NCBI GenBank assembly: GCA_029310945.1
Contig: JARJFC010000072.1
Location: 1-14,296 of the forward strand
DNA from: Leptospira sp. 96542
Lineage (GTDB): Bacteria > Spirochaetota > Leptospiria > Leptospirales > Leptospiraceae
Length of the DNA stretch: 14,296 nt
Direction of reading: 5' to 3'
Part shown: positions 14,206-14,296 of the stretch, piece by piece
Numbering within the stretch: position 1 is the stretch's first letter
Layout of the letters: every line of letters starts with the position of its first letter
Made by a program: the position numbers and the translations under genes
The notes under the pieces: generated by a model
Databases searched by the model: none
Told to the model about the DNA's origin: nothing
Seen by the model: only the letters and a program-made list of their open reading frames with translations

Positions 14206-14296
14206 CGATTCGTGATGAGGGTTAGCAAATACGGAACTTCAGGTTTTGCAGAAATGAGTTCCGTCTTAAAAGACAAAAGTTTTTTTAGAGTTTCTT
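14206..14296. mobile_element. Probable insertion-sequence end interrupting rfbA
   Basis: The last 91 bases are AT-rich and unrelated to rfbA. They hold an exact inverted repeat, ACGGAACT (14231-14238) and AGTTCCGT (14257-14264), a second small palindrome (GTCTT-AA-AAGAC, 14263-14274), and a run of seven T after 14280. Such stem-rich, non-coding ends are typical of insertion-sequence termini. No transposase reading frame is reached before the window stops, so the family is unknown. The other end and any target duplication lie outside. A different rearrangement junction is possible. Confidence 0.5.

Noticed and set aside
1..14296. CRISPR arrays, tRNA or rRNA genes, and a JUMPstart-type antitermination element
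   Set aside because: Reading both strands I found no regularly spaced repeats, no cloverleaf or rRNA-like segments, and no JUMPstart-like sequence before the cluster genes; the true operon start is probably beyond the right edge.

Overview
The window carries most of a bacterial surface-polysaccharide (O-antigen or glycan) biosynthesis locus, nearly all on the minus strand and so transcribed from right to left. The host looks like a betaproteobacterium of the Burkholderiales, perhaps Comamonadaceae. This rests on the protein style, the GC-rich flanks, and a likely argB start at the left edge; it is an inference from the sequence, not a database result. Base composition is mosaic. The flanks (rfbA/rfbC, the wecA-like gene) are GC-rich, with 41/60 G+C hand-counted in the line starting at 14041. 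The interior is much more AT-rich, with 23/60 in the line starting at 2401. This is usual for a horizontally exchanged glycan cassette.

Layout in the direction of transcription. Right end (13.3-14.3 kb): an rfbA (dTDP-glucose synthase) gene cut off after about its last 113 residues by foreign, AT-rich, inverted-repeat DNA that looks like an insertion-sequence end, then an intact rfbC. Middle right (9.5-13.2 kb): a tightly overlapped acyl module of acyl carrier protein, ketoacyl-ACP synthase III-like enzyme, Rieske oxygenase, short-chain dehydrogenase, and a PglD/NeuD-type sugar N-acyltransferase. Next comes a second KAS III-like gene on the plus strand, the only plus-strand gene here (8.5-9.5 kb). 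Then come a VioA-type aminotransferase (dTDP-4-amino-4,6-dideoxyglucose), a Wzx-type flippase, a methyltransferase with N-terminal Cys pairs, two family-2 glycosyltransferases, a 2-oxoglutarate/Fe(II) oxygenase, a third family-2 glycosyltransferase, and a WecA/WbpL-like initiating sugar-phosphate transferase. The last 61 bases appear to be the start of argB, a housekeeping gene outside the cluster.

Working model (inference). RfbA/RfbB-type enzymes supply dTDP-4-keto-6-deoxyglucose. RfbC diverts part of it toward L-rhamnose, and VioA aminates part of it to dTDP-viosamine (Qui4N). The ACP, the KAS III-like enzymes and the SDR build a hydroxyacyl chain on the ACP, and the PglD-like enzyme moves it onto the 4-amino group. 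The Rieske oxygenase adds a further oxidation that I cannot assign from a known pathway. The glycosyltransferases assemble the unit on undecaprenyl phosphate and the flippase exports it. A related set (VioA, acyltransferase, KAS III, ketoreductase, ACP, methyltransferase) is known for modified viosamine on Pseudomonas syringae flagellin. The Rieske enzyme, the paired KAS III genes and the 2OG oxygenase are what make this locus unusual. No Wzy-type polymerase, rfbB or rfbD is visible in the window. I saw no tRNA, rRNA or CRISPR array, and no gene-free stretch longer than 300 bases.
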